From contig BQJE01000005.1 of NCBI GenBank assembly GCA_021604545.1, forward strand, positions 124,001 to 188,000: 64,000 nt of DNA. Direction: 5' to 3'. Under the pieces are notes generated by a model that was not told the origin of the DNA, ran no database searches, and saw nothing but the letters and a program-made list of their open reading frames with translations. This document shows, one piece after another, positions 36,132-45,563 of the stretch (its first letter is position 1; each line of letters opens with the position of its first letter). Origin of the DNA: Micavibrio sp. (GTDB lineage: Bacteria > Pseudomonadota > Alphaproteobacteria > Micavibrionales > Micavibrionaceae). The translations under genes and the position numbers were made by a program.

Positions 36132-36578
36132 ATGTCTTTATGGTCTACACATCCATGGCAGAAATTTAGAGAATATTTTTCTCGGCAGGCGAGTAATGGG
36201 GCTGCTGATAACCCTATTCAACAAGGCATGCTCTATAAAATACTTCATGGTGCTATGCTGAAACAGCATATCTACCCTTCAGAAGTGTCTAATGATCTTA
36301 AGTTTTCAAATATTCTTTTATGTACAGCGGCTACCCCTAATAGCAAAAAATCAGCAGGAAGTTTTGCCCTCATATCCTTTAATGAATATTACAATATGGT
36401 GGGCGCACCCTCTGCCATAAGACTTTTGCCGGCTCATGAAATCCCCTTCGATTTGACTAGAGAAACTTTACAGGAAATAGGACTGAGGCCCTGTATCAAG
36501 CAGCCAATTTCGCCCGCGATAGAGAAACAACTGAAAGCCGGGAAGAAAGTTCTTACTATGGGCGTAAATATAAAGTAA
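36132..36578 (+). CDS. Orphan protein of unknown function inserted between murG and murC
   Basis: A 148-residue protein I do not recognise. It is soluble by appearance, with no signal peptide or membrane segment, and mixed helix and strand (WQKFREYFSRQ, FSNILLCTAA, SAGSFALISFNEYYNMV). The C-terminus has EIGLRPCIKQPISPAIEKQLKAGKKVL. The start at 36132 has a strong AGAGGG Shine-Dalgarno, and the gene has its own TTGACA promoter, so it is an independent unit rather than part of the mur operon. Base composition looks more AT-rich than murG and murC. A similar orphan lies after murB. Recent acquisition is possible. Confidence 0.6.
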   Translation: MSLWSTHPWQKFREYFSRQASNGAADNPIQQGMLYKILHGAMLKQHIYPSEVSNDLKFSNILLCTAATPNSKKSAGSFALISFNEYYNMVGAPSAIRLLPAHEIPFDLTRETLQEIGLRPCIKQPISPAIEKQLKAGKKVLTMGVNIK

Positions 36579-36656
36579 ATAATAATCACCTGTTGACCCT
36601 ATCCAATCTATAGAAAACCTTTGCGTCTTGGCCCCTTCACGGTTTAAATTCACCAT

Positions 36657-38096
<1,440 letters not shown>

Positions 38097-38098
38097 AA

Positions 38099-39013
38099 AT
38101 GCCAGATCCCGCAAAAATATTTCAGGAACTTATTAAAACGGCTCGTGGACGGCTGATGCAAAAAGCCAGTCTTGGCACGGAAAGTTGGTTTCGTTGTGGC
38201 GGTCGTTGTGGTTTGCTTTTTTATCCCGCTGATCTCAAGGATCTCAAAGATTTTCTTGAGCAATATCCCAAAGACTGGCCGCTGATAACGCTGGGTGGTA
38301 TGGCCAATACCATTGTTCGTGATGGCGGCGTGCGTGGCGCGGTGATCCGGCTCGGCAAGGGTTTTGCTGATATCGAAGTCGAGGGTACAAAAATCACCGC
38401 CGGGGCGGGGGCGCTGAACGGCAATGTTGCGCAGGCAGCCGCCAAGGCGGGGATTGGTGGGCTGGAATTTCTCTCGGGTATTCCCGGTACGGTCGGCGGT
38501 GCGATTTGTATGAATGCCGGTGCCTATGGCAGTGAGGTGAAAGATGTTCTGTTAGAGACAACAGCGATTAATCGCGTGGGGCAAAAGCGTTACCTGAGGC
38601 CTGATCATTTACAAATGAGCTATCGTCATACCGAGTTGCCCGAAGACACCATATTGATTGAAGCAGTATTTGCAGGGGAGGAAGAAGACTCGGAAATTGT
38701 CCGCGAGCGTCTCAAGGACATCAAAGCCAAGCGTCAGGAAACTCAGCCGATCACAGAAAAAACCGGCGGTTCAACTTTTGCCAACCCGGACGGCCATAAA
38801 GCTTGGGAGTTGATCGACAAAGTCGGTGGGCGTAGTTTGAAAGTTGGCGGGGCGCAGATGAGCGAAAAGCACTGCAATTTTATGATCAATACCGGCACGG
38901 CCACCGCCGCCGATCTTGAGGCGCTCGGCGAAGAAGTCCGTAGCCTTGTCCGTGAAAAAACCGGCATCGAATTACAATGGGAAATCAAGCGGATAGGCAA
39001 TAAGTTGACATAA
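38099..39013 (+). CDS. murB: UDP-N-acetylenolpyruvoylglucosamine reductase MurB
   Basis: A 304-residue FAD enzyme that reduces enolpyruvyl-UDP-GlcNAc with NADPH. It is a type IIa-like short form: GGMANTIVRDGGVRGAVIRLG for FAD binding, GLEFLSGIPGTVGGAICMNAGAYG, SYRHTELP, and GGSTFANPDGHKAWELID with the catalytic Ser. The C-terminal EKHCNFMINTGTATAADL is also conserved. The stop codon is part of a TTGACA-like promoter for the next gene. Confidence 0.96.
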   Translation: MPDPAKIFQELIKTARGRLMQKASLGTESWFRCGGRCGLLFYPADLKDLKDFLEQYPKDWPLITLGGMANTIVRDGGVRGAVIRLGKGFADIEVEGTKITAGAGALNGNVAQAAAKAGIGGLEFLSGIPGTVGGAICMNAGAYGSEVKDVLLETTAINRVGQKRYLRPDHLQMSYRHTELPEDTILIEAVFAGEEEDSEIVRERLKDIKAKRQETQPITEKTGGSTFANPDGHKAWELIDKVGGRSLKVGGAQMSEKHCNFMINTGTATAADLEALGEEVRSLVREKTGIELQWEIKRIGNKLT

Positions 39014-39033
39014 GGATACATGTTTTGTAAAAC
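39005..39033 (+). promoter_or_regulatory. Sigma70-like promoter of the orphan gene at 39058
   Basis: TTGACA (39005-39010), a 17-bp spacer and TAAAAC (39028-39033, 4 of 6). The -35 overlaps the murB stop codon. The transcript would start near 39040, and a GGAG Shine-Dalgarno precedes the ATG. Confidence 0.6.
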
Positions 39034-39057
39034 AAAGAAAGTTTTTTATAGGAGTAA

Positions 39058-39486
39058 ATGATTATGGATCCAACAGAATGGCAATTTCGATCTGGCTCAG
39101 TGACGCATGAAGAACCTGTGTCATATGGAGAAGAAGTATCGCTTCAAAATAGATTAGAGGTTAGTACTGCGCGCTATGCTAAATGGGTGAGGGGTACTAC
39201 AGAGGAGGAAGGTCATTTTATATCTTGTGATATTGAAAGCCCAGATGCTGTTTTTATAGTAACAGGTCGTGGTCGTGAGCAATTAGGCAAGACCTATGTG
39301 CTGAAAGACCAAAAAAATATAAGCAGGTTGTACGAAAAGTTTTTATCGGCCCGTGATATAAAAATGAAAGCCGGTTATTCAGACAGTGATGTTGGAGTTG
39401 ATGGCGAAATTCCTAATATGTTTGCGCGCGCGGTGATTCCCCAGAAGGGTGATCTTTATTACGAAGAAATTTATCCGCACGTCTAA
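39058..39486 (+). CDS. Orphan protein of unknown function between murB and the second murF
   Basis: A 142-residue protein with no family I recognise. It is soluble and acidic, with several strands (HFISCDIESPDAVFIVTGRG) and helices (NISRLYEKFLSARDIKM). It starts at 39058 with GGAG four bases upstream; a second ATG lies two codons later. The promoter of its own and the rather AT-rich sequence set it apart from the mur genes. It converges on the minus-strand murF2 gene with a 3-bp gap. No function can be suggested. Confidence 0.6.
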   Translation: MIMDPTEWQFRSGSVTHEEPVSYGEEVSLQNRLEVSTARYAKWVRGTTEEEGHFISCDIESPDAVFIVTGRGREQLGKTYVLKDQKNISRLYEKFLSARDIKMKAGYSDSDVGVDGEIPNMFARAVIPQKGDLYYEEIYPHV

Positions 39487-39489
39487 GCC

Positions 39490-41088
39490 CTAAAGCTTCG
39501 GCACACTCTCGTATAAATCCGGCAGATCATTTTCGATCAGGATGACATCGCTGTCCTGTTTGTTTTTCTGGATCCAGTCCTGTGCCTCGGCGAAAGTTTT
39601 CATTTCATGTAGCGGCTTGCCGCCGGATTTTTCCTTATAGCCTTTGATAAAAGTCGGGATACGCCCCCCATTCACAACAATCGCCACATCGCAAACTTCC
39701 CCCGCATAAAGTCCCAGCTTTTCATGCACGTCATCATGAGAGCTGCCAAGCTCTACAATACCCGGCGTGATCAGAATCTTGCGCTTGCTCGGGTCCATCA
39801 CCGCCAGCAAATCAAGCGCCGATCTAAACCCTAGCGGATTGGAATTAAACGCATCATCAATAATCGCACCGCCGCCGGCCTGTTTTTTCATCTCGAGCCG
39901 GTGCGGAATTTGCGGGGTTCGTTTCAGCGCCGTGGCAATTGTATCAGCCGGAATATCCAGTGCCCGCGCCGCCGCAAAAGCCAGCGCCACATTTTGTGCA
40001 TGATGCAAACCAAACAGCGGCGCATCGAGCACAAACATCGTCTTGTTATAATAGATGGTCATCTCCAAACCTTTGTCGGTCTGTTTGGCTTCCTTAATGG
40101 CCAGATAGTTACTCTCATCATCACCGGAGGTCATAAAAGAGGATGGGTTTGCGCCGCGCAATTCCTGCGGGTGTGGGAAGTTCAAAGTTTTGTCCTGAAC
40201 AATCATTTTGCCGCCACTTGCGATTACGGCTTCGGCCAGTTCATATTTGGTCTGGGCAACGATATCCAGTGACTTGAACCGTTCAAGGTGCGCGTGACCA
40301 ACGGCAGAAATAATACCGATATTCGGCGGTGTCAGGGCGCATAACCGTTTAATCGAGCCGGGGCCATACGCCCCCATTTCAACAATAAAATATTTATGAT
40401 CGTCTTCCAGGTCCTCCCGGATGATCCGTGATATGCCCATTACTGTGTTGACGCTGCCTGGTGTCACCAAAGTCGGCGCGGCGGCTTTGAGGATATGGCC
40501 GAGGATATGCTTCACCGAGGTTTTGCCATACGATCCGGTCACGCCAATAACAATGGGCTTGACCTGCGCCAGTTTGCGGCTGGCCTCACCCCAATATTTT
40601 TTCTGCAGCGCACTCTCAATCGGCGACATCGTCATATTGCCGAGCACCAGAATTAACGGCATCAACTGTACAGGGATCAGCCAGAGAAACGGCTCGGTAA
40701 TAAGAAACACCCATGCACCCGACAGCGCCGCATAGGCAAGAGCCGTGAAAAAAATACGCTTGGCGCGTGTTGTCATCGCCAGTTTCTTTTTTGACTGAAA
40801 GCGCGGATCTTTTTCGCGGGCGACGGTCACAATAAACCCAAGAAAAACAAACGCCGCCGGAATAAATTGCGGAATCTCTATCCAGCGCTCCGCAATTGAT
40901 AAACTCCCTGCCAGAATAAGCACGAGAGACAAACGCTTGTCGAAGACCTTTTTCGCGAACACCCATTTCAGGAAACGGTTTTCGTCATACTCTTCTTGCT
41001 GGAATATGTGCAGATAGGTCAGCAGCCGTCTGGCTGCAAAGGCCAGAAAGCCTATATAGGTCAGGGCTGTGATGGCGGTTTCAATCAT
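39490..41088 (-). CDS. murF: Membrane-anchored MurF-type Mur ligase
   Basis: A 532-residue protein. Residues 1-150 carry several transmembrane segments (about 1-20, 52-90 and 112-150), an extension not found in ordinary MurF. The ligase part is complete: P-loop TGSYGKTS (residues 184-191), VEMGAYGPGSI, AHLERFKSLD, a DDAFNSNP motif (usual DDxYNANP), and the ending ILIENDLPDLY. It should add D-Ala-D-Ala to UDP-MurNAc-tripeptide, working at the membrane. It lies on the opposite strand from the surrounding dcw genes and may replace the degenerate copy at 30055. It overlaps the alpha/beta hydrolase gene upstream by four bases. Such membrane-linked forms are better known in Gram-positive phyla, so transfer is possible. 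Confidence 0.85.
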   Translation of the reverse strand: MIETAITALTYIGFLAFAARRLLTYLHIFQQEEYDENRFLKWVFAKKVFDKRLSLVLILAGSLSIAERWIEIPQFIPAAFVFLGFIVTVAREKDPRFQSKKKLAMTTRAKRIFFTALAYAALSGAWVFLITEPFLWLIPVQLMPLILVLGNMTMSPIESALQKKYWGEASRKLAQVKPIVIGVTGSYGKTSVKHILGHILKAAAPTLVTPGSVNTVMGISRIIREDLEDDHKYFIVEMGAYGPGSIKRLCALTPPNIGIISAVGHAHLERFKSLDIVAQTKYELAEAVIASGGKMIVQDKTLNFPHPQELRGANPSSFMTSGDDESNYLAIKEAKQTDKGLEMTIYYNKTMFVLDAPLFGLHHAQNVALAFAAARALDIPADTIATALKRTPQIPHRLEMKKQAGGGAIIDDAFNSNPLGFRSALDLLAVMDPSKRKILITPGIVELGSSHDDVHEKLGLYAGEVCDVAIVVNGGRIPTFIKGYKEKSGGKPLHEMKTFAEAQDWIQKNKQDSDVILIENDLPDLYESVPKL

Positions 41089-41837
41089 AATTTTTGCATA
41101 AGCTTTTGTAACAAATGGACAGCCTGATGCCGTCCATTAGACAGGATACTATAATGATCTTCACCTTCAAGTAGAACCATCTCTGCATCCGGTATAAGTT
41201 TTTCCAGTCTGCGGCCGATTTCCGGAGGTGTTTCATTGTCATCACCCCCGTAAACCAGTTTAACCGGACAGCTGACCATTTTTGCCTCTTTGGCTAAGTC
41301 TTCATTGACGACTTTGACAAAGATAGAACGCATAACACCTGATGTTTGTTTGTAATCGCGGCTGCCGAATTTGTTTTGTGCGCGCTCGGCACCTAAAATC
41401 TTTTTCGCCAGCTTAAAAATACAAATCCGGGTTTTGAGATAAAGCTGTTTATGCAGCGGCCTTTTTCGTTTCAACCCGGCAGCAGCAATCAAAAACAAAC
41501 CGGATACCAGTTCGGGATGCCGTGCGGCGAGCTGTAATCCGACCCGGCAACCAAAAGAATGCCCAACCCAGATCACGGGTCCGAAAGATTGCGCCTTCAG
41601 CCATTCGGCTACCGCATCGGCGTAATTCTCTGTGCCCCAAATCTCCGATGGTTCGGGCGAGCTCCCAAAGCCCGGAAAATCGATCAGAATATGATGGCCT
41701 GTTTTTTCCAGGGAAGAGGCCAGCGGCAGCAAAGCCTTATGATCCTGGCCCCAGCCATGGGCCCAGATGACGTGCGGGCCGCCATCACCTAGCATTTCAT
41801 AAGAAAATTCAGCACCTTTTGCTTGAAAACAGCTCAA
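41085..41837 (-). CDS. Alpha/beta hydrolase coupled to the membrane MurF
   Basis: A 250-residue hydrolase with the oxyanion segment WAHGWGQD, nucleophile Ser in GHSFG (about residue 94), catalytic Asp in the GGDDNETP region, and His in EDHYSIL. This is a complete catalytic triad of the usual spacing. No signal peptide is seen, so it acts in the cytoplasm. It and the MurF gene form a two-gene operon (four-base overlap) read against the dcw direction. A role in cell-wall precursor chemistry is only suggested by this pairing; the substrate is unknown. Confidence 0.85.
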   Translation of the reverse strand: MSCFQAKGAEFSYEMLGDGGPHVIWAHGWGQDHKALLPLASSLEKTGHHILIDFPGFGSSPEPSEIWGTENYADAVAEWLKAQSFGPVIWVGHSFGCRVGLQLAARHPELVSGLFLIAAAGLKRKRPLHKQLYLKTRICIFKLAKKILGAERAQNKFGSRDYKQTSGVMRSIFVKVVNEDLAKEAKMVSCPVKLVYGGDDNETPPEIGRRLEKLIPDAEMVLLEGEDHYSILSNGRHQAVHLLQKLMQKL

Positions 41838-41917
41838 AACCCCAAATCCCTTTCCACAAAACCTGTTTCATGCTTAAATCGTTAGTCCTTGGGCTTTCTT
41901 ATACGAATTACGCGGCT

Positions 41918-43126
41918 ATGTCTCAAACCAAAAAACATATTGCAGTCTTTTTCGGCGGCCGCTCGCCAGAGCACGATGTCAGCGTTGTGAGCGGCCTACA
42001 GGTTCTGCAGGCCATTGATCAGAGCCGATATCAGGCCTTTCCGGTCTATATTGATCCGGTCGGCAAATGGTTAACTGGCGATATATTACGCAAACGCGAA
42101 AATTACCTGCTCGATAAGAACACCCTCAAGCAAGTGCAGCAGGTCACGCTGGATGTCACGCCTTCTGGTAAAGGTGTCTTGCTTCCTTATAAAGCCTCTT
42201 TATTTGGCGGCGGCAAACCGATCGAATTCGACGTCGCTATTCCCGCTTTCCACGGTTTAATCGGCGAAGATGGTGGGATGCAGGGCTTGTTTGAAACCGC
42301 TGGCGTGCCTTATACCGGTATGCGGACGATGGCCACATCACTTTTAATGGACAAAGCTGCAACCAAGCACCTTTTGAAAAGCCTCGATATTCCTGTTTTG
42401 CCCTATACGATTTTGCGCAAGCCCGATGAGGGCTACCTCATTTCCCGTGATGAGCTGGAGGCGTTGGTAAAAGATATCGGCTTCCCCTGCATCGTCAAAC
42501 CAGTGCATCTGGGTAGCTCCATTGGTGTTGCCAAAGCCGATAATGTCGAGGAAATCGCTGCCAGTTTGCCTGGCGTTTTTGAATATGATGACGCGGCGAT
42601 TGTGGAGCCTTTTGTGCAAAACCTTGTGGAATACAACGTGGCAACTGCGCGGTTTTCACGTGAAACAAGGACATCTGCGATTGAAAGGCCTAAGGCGGTT
42701 GATGAATTGCTCGATTTCAAACAAAAATATCTCTCCGGCGGCGATAACAAAACGGGCACGAAAAGCCCCGGTCAGACTAGCGAAGGTATGCTATCGTTGA
42801 CACGGGAGCTGAACCCCAGGCTTGATCAAAAGACGGAGGATAATATTCGCGAGTGGGCGATAAAGATGTTTGAAGCGATTGACGGCACCGGTGCGCCGCG
42901 CATTGATTTTATCGGTGACAGCAAAACTGGCGAAATCTGGATGAATGAGGTCAATCCCATTCCCGGCTCCTTTGGCTATTTCCTATGGGAGGCCGCCGAA
43001 GACCCGATCCTGTTTACTGATTTTATGTCTGCGCTGATTGAAGAGGCACTTTCTTGCGCGCGTGGTCGGAAATTGCCGAAAGACCCGGTGCCGATGGATG
43101 CGCGGTTGCTCAGGAGACCCTTGTAA
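41918..43126 (+). CDS. ddl: D-alanine--D-alanine ligase family protein, long form
   Basis: A 402-residue ATP-grasp ligase. The N-terminal GGRSPEHDVSVVSG keeps the Glu of the first D-Ala site. IVKPVHLGSSIGVAKA binds ATP, and PRIDFIGDSKTGEIWMNEVNPIPGS carries the Asp/Glu/Asn metal ligands. The usual KYL segment is present but is followed by an insertion of about 35 residues rich in Gly/Lys/Thr. With NPIPGS in place of the common NTxPG, the protein is a divergent, longer Ddl. The start at 41918 is chosen by family alignment. It is the usual neighbour of ftsQ (one-base overlap). Confidence 0.9.
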   Translation: MSQTKKHIAVFFGGRSPEHDVSVVSGLQVLQAIDQSRYQAFPVYIDPVGKWLTGDILRKRENYLLDKNTLKQVQQVTLDVTPSGKGVLLPYKASLFGGGKPIEFDVAIPAFHGLIGEDGGMQGLFETAGVPYTGMRTMATSLLMDKAATKHLLKSLDIPVLPYTILRKPDEGYLISRDELEALVKDIGFPCIVKPVHLGSSIGVAKADNVEEIAASLPGVFEYDDAAIVEPFVQNLVEYNVATARFSRETRTSAIERPKAVDELLDFKQKYLSGGDNKTGTKSPGQTSEGMLSLTRELNPRLDQKTEDNIREWAIKMFEAIDGTGAPRIDFIGDSKTGEIWMNEVNPIPGSFGYFLWEAAEDPILFTDFMSALIEEALSCARGRKLPKDPVPMDARLLRRPL

Positions 43127-43992
43127 TGGCCAAAAGAAAAACGAAACAAAAAGTCAGCCAAAGAACCCTTAACAAACGTCGCAAAGGGCGGATAGCCAAG
43201 GCGCAAATGTGGCTGCGGCGTTTTGGCATTACGCTCGGCGTGGTTGCCTTTACCGTTTGGGCTGGGGCGTGGTTTTTCCTCAGTGACGCGGACTCAAAAA
43301 CAGCGCACTGGACAAAACAAACAATGCTTGAAGCGTCTGCCGGTATGGGGTTTTCGGTCGCCAATATTCTGGTTGAAGGGCGTAAATATAGCGATGCTGA
43401 CGTTCTGCTGGCGATCATCAATGTTGAAAAGGGCGATCCGCTTTTTTCCTTTAACCCTGATGAGGCTCAAGAGTTGATCGAAAAAGTGGCCTGGGTGAAG
43501 GCCGCCCATGTCGAGCGGCGTTTGCCCGACACCATCTATGTAGGGTTGGAAGAACGCCAGCCCTTAGCGCTGTGGCAAAAAGATAAAAAACTACGCCTGA
43601 TTGATGCTGACGGCGAGGTTCTGACTGATCGTAATCTCAAAAAATTTAAAGATCTTATCATCGTTGTCGGTGTTGATGCTCCCGCGCGGGCGCCGGGGTT
43701 GCTGAACATGCTGGCAGCTGAGCCGGCTCTAGGAAAGCGCGTGGAAAGCGCCAGCTGGATTGGCGGGCGGCGCTGGGATATGAAACTCGAAGGTGGCATA
43801 AATGTTAGCCTGCCCGAAGATGATATCGGTTTTGCGCTGCGGCGCCTTAGTGTGGCACAAGAGGAAGACGGTTTGCTGGATAAGGATATTGTCAGTATTG
43901 ATTTGCGCAAAGAGGACCGTATTATTGTCCGCACGCGCCCCGGCAAGGTGCAGGAATACAAGGCAGGCATGAAAGTTGATAAGAGTATCTGA
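43126..43992 (+). CDS. ftsQ: Cell division protein FtsQ
   Basis: A 288-residue bitopic protein. It has a very basic cytoplasmic N-terminus (KRKTKQKVSQRTLNKRRKGR), one transmembrane helix (about 40-60), a POTRA domain beginning VANILVEGRKYSDADVLLAIINVEKGDPLFSFNPDEAQELIEKVAWVKAAHVERRLPDTIYVGLEERQPLALW, then the beta domain. FtsQ links early and late divisome proteins in the periplasm. It starts within the ddl stop (TAATG) and is followed by ftsA after three bases. Confidence 0.95.
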   Translation: MAKRKTKQKVSQRTLNKRRKGRIAKAQMWLRRFGITLGVVAFTVWAGAWFFLSDADSKTAHWTKQTMLEASAGMGFSVANILVEGRKYSDADVLLAIINVEKGDPLFSFNPDEAQELIEKVAWVKAAHVERRLPDTIYVGLEERQPLALWQKDKKLRLIDADGEVLTDRNLKKFKDLIIVVGVDAPARAPGLLNMLAAEPALGKRVESASWIGGRRWDMKLEGGINVSLPEDDIGFALRRLSVAQEEDGLLDKDIVSIDLRKEDRIIVRTRPGKVQEYKAGMKVDKSI

Positions 43993-43995
43993 TTG

Positions 43996-45264
43996 ATGAA
44001 ACATAAACACAAACCCAGAGGATCATTGCTGGCTGCCCTTGATATCGGCTCCAGCAAAATTGCCTGCTTTATCGGCCGCGTTATTGATGACGAGGGCAAT
44101 TTTGAGGTTCTCGGTGTTGGGCATCAGGCTTCGCAGGGTGTTAAAAACGGCACGGTCATTGATCTCAACGCCGCTGAAGCTGCGATCCGTCATACCGTAC
44201 ATTCTGCCGAAAATATGGCTGCTAATGTCATGAAGGGCTACCCGCTCCGTGAGGTTGTGGTGAATCTGCCCGGCACGCATGCCTGGTCGCAAGGCAATGC
44301 GGTAGAGGTGCAGATTCTCGGTCATGAAATCACAGACAACGACGTGCGTCGCGCTCTGGCCAAGGGGCAGGAGCAGATCGTCAGTGAAGGCCATGAGCTG
44401 ATCCACACCATCCCCGTGTCGTATCGCATTGACGGTCATAACGGCATCCGCGAGCCGCGCGGTATGTTCGGCCAGAAGATGCAGGTAGACATTCATATGA
44501 TTACCGGCGATATGGGGGCGCTGCGCAATATGGCGACCTGTATCGAGCGTTCGCATCTCGATATTACGGCGCTTTGTGCTTCGCCTTATGCGGCCGGGCT
44601 GGCCTGTCTGGTCGAGGATGAAATGGATCTGGGTTGTACCGTTATTGATATTGGCGGCGGCGTTACCTCCTTTGCCGTGTTCCATGGCGGGGTTATGATT
44701 TATAGCGATGCGATCGCCCTCGGCGGTATGCATGTGACCAACGATATTGCCAAAGGCCTCACCACTTCTCTGGCTGATGCTGAGCGACTGAAAGTCCTTT
44801 ATGGGAGCGCGATGGCGTCTGGGACAGATGAAAGTGAAATGATAGATGTGCCGCGCCTGGGCGAGGACGAACATCACGAGCCCAATCACGTGCCGCGCTC
44901 GCTTTTGATCGGTATCATCCAGCCGCGCGCCGAAGAGATATTCGAAATGGTCCGCGCGCGCCTAAAAGATAGCGGTCTTGGCCAGATGGTTGGCCGCCGC
45001 GTTGTTCTGACCGGTGGGGCCAGCCAGATTCCCGGCCTGCGCGATCTTGGCCAGCATGTCATGGACAAACAGGTGCGCCTGGGTAAACCGATCCGCCTTT
45101 CCGGCCTGCCCGATGCGGTGAGTGGTCCGGGTTTTGCAACCACGGCCGGCTTGCTGACTTACATGTCTGAACGTTCCAACGAAATGCCCGCCGATATCAT
45201 TGCCCAGGTCGAGCCGGGAACGATGTGGGAGCGCACCAAGATATGGCTGAACGAGAACTGGTAA
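43996..45264 (+). CDS. ftsA: Cell division protein FtsA
   Basis: A 422-residue actin-like ATPase that tethers FtsZ to the membrane. Actin-fold motifs are ALDIGSSKIACFIG (phosphate 1), VIDIGGGVTSFAVF (phosphate 2), and VVLTGGASQIPGL (adenosine). The C-terminus ends in a short region rich in aromatic and basic residues (WERTKIWLNENW) that fits the amphipathic membrane-targeting helix. The start is ATG 43996 (an in-frame TTG is one codon earlier). It is followed by a 299-bp gap before ftsZ. Confidence 0.96.
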   Translation: MKHKHKPRGSLLAALDIGSSKIACFIGRVIDDEGNFEVLGVGHQASQGVKNGTVIDLNAAEAAIRHTVHSAENMAANVMKGYPLREVVVNLPGTHAWSQGNAVEVQILGHEITDNDVRRALAKGQEQIVSEGHELIHTIPVSYRIDGHNGIREPRGMFGQKMQVDIHMITGDMGALRNMATCIERSHLDITALCASPYAAGLACLVEDEMDLGCTVIDIGGGVTSFAVFHGGVMIYSDAIALGGMHVTNDIAKGLTTSLADAERLKVLYGSAMASGTDESEMIDVPRLGEDEHHEPNHVPRSLLIGIIQPRAEEIFEMVRARLKDSGLGQMVGRRVVLTGGASQIPGLRDLGQHVMDKQVRLGKPIRLSGLPDAVSGPGFATTAGLLTYMSERSNEMPADIIAQVEPGTMWERTKIWLNENW

Positions 45265-45289
45265 TTACCTTGTCAACCAACAGCCTGTT

Positions 45290-45445
45290 TTATCCACAAC
45301 CTTTTGTGGGTAAACTCTTCCACAGCCCCGCACGGCCCTGAAAAACAAGCGTAAATCCCAAAATGTGAATCGGATGAGTCACTTAACGGGCGTTTTTGCA
45401 TTTTTGTATTAGCTGATGGTAGGATCGGGGTAGTAAAAATCCACA
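45290..45445. promoter_or_regulatory. Group of DnaA-box-like sites upstream of ftsZ
   Basis: A perfect DnaA box TTATCCACA lies at 45290-45298. One-mismatch TTACCCACA is on the minus strand at 45305-45313, and weaker matches are at 45317-45325 (TCTTCCACA) and 45437-45445 (AAATCCACA). Three GANTC sites (45367, 45376, 45485) lie in the same gap. In Caulobacter DnaA activates ftsZ, so direct DnaA control is plausible. Confidence 0.6.
45396..45425 (+). promoter_or_regulatory. Possible ftsZ promoter
   Basis: TTGCAT (45396-45401), 18-bp spacing and TAGGAT (45420-45425). It lies downstream of the DnaA boxes and two GANTC sites, and would leave a leader of about 130 nt before ftsZ. Weak on sequence alone. 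Confidence 0.32.
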
Positions 45446-45563
45446 TGTATTCTTGGGAAAACTTAGTCTTTACCCTTTCCACCAGAGTCAAACTTACATA
45501 GAATTCAAAAGCGTCCTGCCACCCACCTATGTCCTTACAGGCGTATCTTTCAGGGGTTCAAAT

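Noticed and set aside
44023..44889. 288-codon antisense ORF within ftsA
   Set aside because: A long shadow frame of a clear ftsA gene with an implausible composition.
45290..45445. Chromosomal replication origin
   Set aside because: DnaA boxes are few and no AT-rich unwinding region, dnaA, dnaN or gidA neighbours are present; regulation of ftsZ is simpler.
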